A DNA stretch of 64,000 nt from Shewanella sp. 1CM18E. GTDB taxonomy: Bacteria; Pseudomonadota; Gammaproteobacteria; Enterobacterales; Shewanellaceae. Within the stretch, counting starts at the first letter, position 1, and the number at the start of each line of letters is the position of its first letter. Below, piece by piece: positions 58,844-64,000 of the stretch. Below the pieces are notes generated by a model. The model did no database searches. It was not told the origin of the DNA and saw only the letters and a program-made list of their open reading frames with translations. The stretch is from NCBI RefSeq assembly GCF_023161665.1, contig NZ_JALNTW010000012.1, positions 62,001-126,000 of the forward strand, given 5' to 3'. A program made the translations under genes and the position numbers.

Positions 58844-58865
58844 ATTGTAATATTGACTCGTTTAT

Positions 58866-58905
58866 AAAAAATGCGGTTATAGCCTGAGCTATAACCGCAT
58901 TTTTA
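58866..58905. terminator. Bidirectional terminator between mrcA and argH
   Basis: ATGCGGTTATAGC (58871-58883) pairs with GCTATAACCGCAT (58888-58900) around a 4-base loop, flanked by an A-run and TTTTT. It serves both convergent genes. Confidence 0.9.
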
Positions 58906-58938
58906 TTGTTACTGATAGTGGCAATTCGTCTTGAGAAG

Positions 58939-60306
58939 CTAGCCCTGTTGCTTAACTGCTAGCGCACTCTTTACCTGAGGTAGCGATGTACCGCCTAGTG
59001 CTTCACGCTTAGCAAGGCATGACTCAATGGTTAAACACTCATAAACGTCAGCGCCAATTACAGGACTAAATGCTTGCAGCTCTTCTAAGCTTAAGTCCTC
59101 CAAAGGCGTTTGCTTAGCAATCGCACTAACAACCGCCTCACCAACAACATGATGTGCTTCTCTAAACGGCATACCTTTAGCTACCAAATAATCCGCTAAT
59201 TCCGTTGAGTTTGCGTAACCTTGCTTTGCAGCACTTAAGGTTTTCTCACGATTAACAGTCAAGCCAGTTAACACTAACGCCGCCATTTCAAGACAAATCG
59301 ACCAGCTATCCATTACATCGAACAAGCCTTCTTTGTCTTCTTGCATATCTTTGTTATACGCCAGTGGCAAAGCTTTCATGGTGGTTAGAATACCCATTAA
59401 ACTGCCATAAACACGGCCTGTTTTACCTCTGATTAGTTCAAGTGCATCAGGGTTTTTCTTTTGCGGCATCAATGAGGAACCTGAAGTGACTTGATCATCA
59501 AGATCAATAAATCCAGCTTCACCGCTATTAAAGAAAATCAGATCTTCAGCCATACGGCTAAGATGCATCATGCTAATTGAAGCATCGCTACAAAGCTCAA
59601 TGACATGATCTCTATCTGAAACTGTATCTAAGCTATTTAATGTCGGTGCGGCAAAACCTAATGACTGAGCAAGCTTAACTCTATCCATCGGATACGCCGT
59701 ACCAGCCAGAGCCCCGGTACCTAGTGGACAAGTATCAGCGCGTTTTAAAGCATCTTGTAGACGGCTAATATCACGCTCAAACATTTCCACATAAGCTAAG
59801 CACCAATGTCCAAATACAACAGGTTGCGCTCTTTGCAAATGAGTATAGCCCGGCATCACTGCATCCAGCTCACGTTCCGCGAGCTCAATTAATGCTGCTC
59901 TTAGCTTGGTGAGTAACCCAAGTAGCTGACCACCCTCTTTTTTGCACCACAGCTTAAGATCAGTAGCAACTTGATCGTTACGCGAACGCCCGGTATGGAG
60001 TTTTTTACCTAAGTCTCCCACTTTGGCAATTAAAGATTGCTCTACAAAGCTATGAATATCTTCTGCACCCGAAGCAATAATCAGCTGCGGGTTATCAATG
60101 GTTTCACCGAGTAACTCATTCAACGCTTGGTGCAATTCATTGCACTCTTGCTCAGTAAGAATACCGACTTGAGTAATTGCGCTTGCCCATGCAATTGAGC
60201 CAATAATATCTTGCTCAATTAAGCGGAAGTCTACCGGTAATGAGTCGTTAAAAAGTTTAAACAGTGCACTGCTTTCTTGGCTAAATCTGCCGCCCCATAA
60301 TGCCAT
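58939..60306 (-). CDS. argH: Argininosuccinate lyase
   Basis: The 455-residue enzyme has the fumarase/lyase signature [16 protein letters not shown] (about residues 280-295) and the N-terminal LWGGRFSQE. It splits argininosuccinate to arginine and fumarate. GAGGAAG lies five bases before the ATG. It is the last gene of the argCBFGH order in this window. Confidence 0.97.
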   Translation of the reverse strand: MALWGGRFSQESSALFKLFNDSLPVDFRLIEQDIIGSIAWASAITQVGILTEQECNELHQALNELLGETIDNPQLIIASGAEDIHSFVEQSLIAKVGDLGKKLHTGRSRNDQVATDLKLWCKKEGGQLLGLLTKLRAALIELAERELDAVMPGYTHLQRAQPVVFGHWCLAYVEMFERDISRLQDALKRADTCPLGTGALAGTAYPMDRVKLAQSLGFAAPTLNSLDTVSDRDHVIELCSDASISMMHLSRMAEDLIFFNSGEAGFIDLDDQVTSGSSLMPQKKNPDALELIRGKTGRVYGSLMGILTTMKALPLAYNKDMQEDKEGLFDVMDSWSICLEMAALVLTGLTVNREKTLSAAKQGYANSTELADYLVAKGMPFREAHHVVGEAVVSAIAKQTPLEDLSLEELQAFSPVIGADVYECLTIESCLAKREALGGTSLPQVKSALAVKQQG

Positions 60307-60416
60307 TTTGACTTCCTCTACAATCTAATAAGGCGGTATTAACCGCCCTTAACGCTATGCTTTTAAGGCGCTAACAGCATAGTGTTAGCGCTCACTAACT
60401 TTTATTGGCTATCCAC

Positions 60417-61655
60417 TTACTTTTGCTGGTGCAATGCTCTGATCCGGCTAGATAACGAGTAAAGACGGATAAAGCCTTCTGCATCTTTTTGGTTATAAAC
60501 ATCATCAGCACCAAAAGTGGCAAACTCTTCTGAGTACAAGCTATTAGGTGAACGCTTTTTCACTACGCTCGCTTGGCCTTTATAAAGTTTAACCACCACT
60601 TCACCGTTGATCAGATCAGCTAGAGGTTTAGAAGCGCCAAGTAGTGATTCACATAAAGGCGTAAACCAGCGACCGTCGTACACAAGGTGCGCCATTTGTG
60701 CACCCACTTGCTCGCGCCATTGACGGCTGGTTTTATCAAGCACTAGCTCTTCAACTGCACGCAGCGCTGCAAACATTACCGTACCACCCGGAGTTTCATA
60801 ACAACCGCGAGACTTCATGCCGACAAGTCTGTTTTCAGTAATATCGATTCTGCCTACGCCGTGGGCACCGGCAACTTCGTTTAATACCATCAGCGCTTGA
60901 TAAGGTGTAAATGCTTCACCGTTAACTTTGGTGACTTTACCTTGCTCTAGCTCTAGCGATACATATTCAGGCTCGTTAGGTGCATCTTCTGGTGCGACAG
61001 TCATGGTCCAAACACCTTTTGACGGCTCATTCCACGGATCCTCTAACTCACCGCCTTCGTGAGAAATATGCCATGCGTTAGCATCTCGGCTATAGATCTT
61101 AGTCGCTGATGCAGACGTCGCAATATTACGCTCAGCTAGGTAATCGAGTAGATCTTCACGACTTACCATTTCCCATTCACGCCAAGGTGCAATCACTTTT
61201 AGATCTGGTGCTAGTGCGGCAAAGCAGCCTTCAAAACGCACTTGGTCATTACCTTTACCAGTACAACCATGGCAAACGGCATCGGCACCAACTTTACGGG
61301 CAACCTCTACCTGTGCTTTAGCAATAATAGGTCTCGCCATTGACGTACCTAACAGGTAAGTCCCTTCGTAGATTGCACCTGTAGCAATGGTTGGGTAAAT
61401 ATAATCAGCCACCAGCTCTTCTTTTAGATCTACGATATAGCATTCAGATGCGCCTGAGGCGATGGCTTTTTCATATAAGCCTTCAAGCTCAGCTTCACCT
61501 TGGCCAACATCGGCACAAAACGCCACAATCTCACAGTCGTTATAAGTTTCTTTTAGCCATGGAATAATCGCCGATGTATCCAAGCCGCCCGAATACGCTA
61601 AAACAACTTTTTTTACTTCTGATGAAGCATTTACCACTGAATTTACGTTAGACAT
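60417..61655 (-). CDS. argG: Argininosuccinate synthase
   Basis: The 412-residue enzyme has the ATP loop [13 protein letters not shown] (about residues 18-30) and [13 protein letters not shown] (about 130-142). It joins citrulline and aspartate with ATP. It follows argF by 65 bp and precedes argH by 110 bp, with no clear terminator in between. Confidence 0.97.
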   Translation of the reverse strand: MSNVNSVVNASSEVKKVVLAYSGGLDTSAIIPWLKETYNDCEIVAFCADVGQGEAELEGLYEKAIASGASECYIVDLKEELVADYIYPTIATGAIYEGTYLLGTSMARPIIAKAQVEVARKVGADAVCHGCTGKGNDQVRFEGCFAALAPDLKVIAPWREWEMVSREDLLDYLAERNIATSASATKIYSRDANAWHISHEGGELEDPWNEPSKGVWTMTVAPEDAPNEPEYVSLELEQGKVTKVNGEAFTPYQALMVLNEVAGAHGVGRIDITENRLVGMKSRGCYETPGGTVMFAALRAVEELVLDKTSRQWREQVGAQMAHLVYDGRWFTPLCESLLGASKPLADLINGEVVVKLYKGQASVVKKRSPNSLYSEEFATFGADDVYNQKDAEGFIRLYSLSSRIRALHQQK

Positions 61656-61720
61656 TTATTCTTCCTACTGCTTGTTTTGTCTTCAGTTAGCCTATGCAAA
61701 CTGATAATTGTTTTTATGGA

Positions 61721-62626
61721 TTAGCTTAAAAGTGTCACTAGCACTGCATTTTGGGCGTGCATACGGTTTTCTGCTTGTTGCAAGATGAGTGACCCCTCAC
61801 CATCAACAATCTCTGCGGTCACTTCGACTTCGCGATAAGCTGGCAAACAATGCATAAAGTGCTTTGCTCCAGCCTTTTGCATCAACTCAGCATTAACTTG
61901 GTAAGGCTTAAATTTAGCTTCAATCTCATCCATTGTGGCTGTATCGCCCATAGAGATCCAAGTATCGGTATAGATAGCATCATGGCCTTCAATTGCCGTA
62001 ATATCTGAACTCAACACCAGCTTGCCACCATGCTTAGCAGCAAGCTCTTGCGCTTCACACACAACCTTGCCATCAGGAAAATGGCCTGGAGGGCAAATCA
62101 CCGTCAGTTGAGCACCTAGAATTGCTGCACCAAACATCAATGAATGAGTAACGTTGTTGCCATCACCTACATAGGCAAGCTTCACCTTGCTCACGTCAGC
62201 GTATTGTTCGGTTAACGTTAGAAAATCCGCCAAGCCTTGGCATGGGTGGTAAAGATCTGATAACGCGTTTATAACTGGCACGGTGCCGTGCTCCGCTAAC
62301 TGTTCGATAGTTGAATGTAAAAAAGTTCTCGCAACAATGGCATCTGCCCAGCATGAAATGTTTGCCGCAAAATCAGATACAGGCTCACGTTTACCGAGTG
62401 CGCCATTTTGCTGATCTAGGTACAAGCAATGTCCGCCTAGCTTATTAATACCAATATCGAAGCTGACCCGAGTACGTAGCGATGGCTTTTCAAATAACAT
62501 CACCACACTTTTTCCCTCAAGCGCATGCTTATATTCTGCAGGATTGGCTTTAATGGTTGCCGCCAACGCTAATAAGTCGAGTAGTTCTTGTTGGCTTAAG
62601 TCTTTAATTGATAATAAGTGTTGCAT
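61721..62626 (-). CDS. argF: Ornithine carbamoyltransferase
   Basis: The 301-residue enzyme has the carbamoyl-phosphate motif EKPSLRTRVSFD (about residues 46-57), the ornithine motif HPCQGLADF (about 125-133) and HCLPA near the C-terminus. A leucine in place of the usual Thr/Ser in S-x-R-T-R is normal for many members. I start at the ATG 62624-62626 with AGGAGAG upstream; the preceding in-frame TTG is poorly placed. Confidence 0.94.
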   Translation of the reverse strand: MQHLLSIKDLSQQELLDLLALAATIKANPAEYKHALEGKSVVMLFEKPSLRTRVSFDIGINKLGGHCLYLDQQNGALGKREPVSDFAANISCWADAIVARTFLHSTIEQLAEHGTVPVINALSDLYHPCQGLADFLTLTEQYADVSKVKLAYVGDGNNVTHSLMFGAAILGAQLTVICPPGHFPDGKVVCEAQELAAKHGGKLVLSSDITAIEGHDAIYTDTWISMGDTATMDEIEAKFKPYQVNAELMQKAGAKHFMHCLPAYREVEVTAEIVDGEGSLILQQAENRMHAQNAVLVTLLS

Positions 62627-62638
62627 CAAATTACTCTC

Positions 62639-63439
62639 CTAAGGTTGGATCTGTGTGCCAACGGTTTTCCCCTGGCATAATGCGATTAACTGTTGAGTTT
62701 GGCTCCAAGATGCAATCTGTACCGCTTGGCCCATAGACTCAGCAACCTCTAATGCTGCTTCGACTTTGACTTTCATGCCTTTGGCAATAACGCCAGCTTT
62801 AGTCAGCTCAGTGACCTCTGCGCGGTTCAAGCTAGGGATAAGCTCACCTTTCTCGTCTAATACACCTGATACATCCGACAATAAAACCAGTGAGCCAGAA
62901 ACCAATTTAGCTAATGCAGTAGCCGCTTGATCGGCATTAACGTTTAGCATTTCACCTTGTTCGCTAATTGCTATTGAGCTCACAATCGGCAGCCAACCTT
63001 TAGATAATACAAACTCTAAATAGCTCGCATCGTTCGGGCTTACTTCACCGACCAAGCCTAATTCTGGTGCCTTAGTCGTTGCAGTCATCATGCCTGCATC
63101 GCCTAAACTCATACCTAAGCTTGTAATGCCCGCTTTAATGGCAGCAGCTTGTAGTTTCTTATTGGAGGTTCCCGCTAGTGCGCCTACAACAATTGGCATA
63201 TGTTCAACCGGCGTCACTCTTAAGCCGTCAAGCTTTTCAGATGTCATACCGTTTGCTTGTAGTTGCTCATCCACTAAGCAGCCACCACCATGAACCATAA
63301 TCAACGACTGACCACCAGCCATTATTGTCGCGGCAGTTTGCATCAAATCAGCCATTGCAACGTCTGATTGCAACAATGCACCGCCAACTTTAAGTACCAT
63401 GACAGGCTTTTTCTCAAAAGAATGTGTTTGCATAGTCAT
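62639..63439 (-). CDS. argB: Acetylglutamate kinase
   Basis: The 266-residue kinase has VLKVGGALLQSDV (about residues 15-27), MVHGGGCLVDEQL (about 48-60) and the nucleotide region NADQAATALAKLVSG. It phosphorylates N-acetylglutamate. The length and sequence match the E. coli-type, unfused enzyme. It follows argC by 9 bp and precedes argF by 12 bp. Confidence 0.96.
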   Translation of the reverse strand: MTMQTHSFEKKPVMVLKVGGALLQSDVAMADLMQTAATIMAGGQSLIMVHGGGCLVDEQLQANGMTSEKLDGLRVTPVEHMPIVVGALAGTSNKKLQAAAIKAGITSLGMSLGDAGMMTATTKAPELGLVGEVSPNDASYLEFVLSKGWLPIVSSIAISEQGEMLNVNADQAATALAKLVSGSLVLLSDVSGVLDEKGELIPSLNRAEVTELTKAGVIAKGMKVKVEAALEVAESMGQAVQIASWSQTQQLIALCQGKTVGTQIQP

Positions 63440-63448
63440 TTTCCCGTC

Positions 63449-64000
63449 TTAGGTATTTTGCAATGCATCAAAATGAATCTTTATGCATTGCAGCGCTTGG
63501 CTTGCTGCGCCTTTCATAAGGTTGTCGATTGCACTCGCAATAACTAAGTAACCTGTCGCTTCATCGTACTTCCAACCGATATGGCAATTAGGCGTAAGTA
63601 CCACGTCATCGACTTTTGGAAATTGATTCTGCTTAACTGTGACTAACTCAGAAGCGCTGTAACACTCAAACGCTTGGCTAATATCACTGGCGCTGGTATC
63701 TGGCTTTAACTGAACAGTGATTGTCGCCAAAATCCCACGTTTAAAATTGCCTAAGTGTGGAGTGAAAATAACTTCTTGGCCTAACTGGGTAACGATTTCA
63801 GGTTGGTGTCTGTGGCCAAGTACACCGTATGGGGTCAAACTGACTTCACAAAAGCTGGTCTGCAATTGCGCTTTTCTGCCAGCGCCAGTTACACCACTAA
63901 CGGCATTAATTACCGGAAAGGTATCGGTTAATAGGTGAGCAATCGGCTTAAGTGCCATTAACGATGCAGTAGGGTAACAACCAGGTACCGCAATCAGCTT
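63449..64000 (-). CDS. argC: N-acetyl-gamma-glutamyl-phosphate reductase (N-terminal part outside window)
   Basis: The frame runs off the right edge, so only the C-terminal 183 residues are seen. The first visible residues include [13 protein letters not shown], which holds the catalytic cysteine of ArgC. The methionine at 63958 is internal, not the start. The product reduces N-acetylglutamyl phosphate, the third step of arginine synthesis. It is the first gene of the argCBFGH cluster, so the operator and promoter are outside the window. Confidence 0.95.
   Translation of the reverse strand, partial: KLIAVPGCYPTASLMALKPIAHLLTDTFPVINAVSGVTGAGRKAQLQTSFCEVSLTPYGVLGHRHQPEIVTQLGQEVIFTPHLGNFKRGILATITVQLKPDTSASDISQAFECYSASELVTVKQNQFPKVDDVVLTPNCHIGWKYDEATGYLVIASAIDNLMKGAASQALQCIKIHFDALQNT

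Overview
The window is a chromosomal stretch of a facultatively anaerobic gammaproteobacterium, most likely Shewanella. The reasons are gene order (pilMNOPQ-aroK-aroB-damX-dam, rpe-gph-trpS, rsmI/lpoA-yraN-diaA-dolP, an argCBFGH cluster), the strong similarity of the recognised proteins to marine gammaproteobacterial families, and the two molybdoenzyme respiratory operons in the first 17 kb. No rRNA, tRNA, CRISPR array, insertion sequence or prophage was seen. One structural RNA is clear: RNase P RNA on the minus strand near 36.6-36.9 kb.

Layout. 0-5.4 kb: the 3' end of a membrane protein resembling the sensor half of an AraC-type regulator; a TetR repressor divergent from an EmrA/EmrB-type efflux pair, with a long inverted repeat just before emrA; a SYLF-domain exported protein; and an exported protein of unknown function. 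5.6-16.7 kb: a respiratory island. A tetrathionate-reductase-like pair (FeS subunit, then a 1011-residue molybdopterin subunit) runs leftward. A LysR regulator and a second set run rightward: a 737-residue Tat-exported molybdoenzyme, a four-cluster FeS protein, a TorD-like chaperone, a formate-dehydrogenase-type cytochrome b and a porin. 16.8-27.2 kb: LpxL-type acyltransferase, YkvA-like protein, YgiQ-type radical SAM protein, MAPEG protein, ThrE-type exporter, an Omp85-like outer-membrane protein, a small lipoprotein, and a three-gene group (His-rich exported protein, HupE/UreJ-like membrane protein, membrane-anchored protein) that looks metal-related.

27.3-31.8 kb is a formaldehyde-detoxification locus: glutathione-dependent formaldehyde dehydrogenase (frmA) and S-formylglutathione hydrolase (fghA), with an SMR transporter, a DksA/TraR-type zinc-finger protein and a LysR regulator. 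A nearly identical 24-bp block sits about 115 bp upstream of both frmA and the SMR gene, and the same core motif lies before the lysR gene. The fghA 3' end is duplicated in frame 126 bp downstream. 31.9-36.1 kb holds a large lipoprotein with a cadherin-like domain and a type II NADH dehydrogenase-like flavoprotein.

37-41.6 kb is the cell-envelope cluster rsmI / lpoA-yraN-diaA-dolP. 41.6-43.5 kb is an EamA transporter divergent from a GcvA-like LysR gene, with a perfect 9-bp inverted repeat between them. 43.5-56 kb carries trpS-gph-rpe, two small plus-strand genes, dam-damX-aroB-aroK and the type IV pilus alignment and secretin genes pilMNOPQ. Then come mrcA (PBP1A, plus strand) and the arginine genes argC(partial)-B-F-G-H on the minus strand, running out of the right edge.

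The parts least explained by known systems are the paired molybdoenzyme island (a TtrBA-like pair with no TtrC membrane subunit beside a DmsAB-like pair that uses a FdhC-like cytochrome b), the inferred LysR regulon linking an SMR transporter to formaldehyde detoxification, and the His-rich/HupE/anchor-protein trio.
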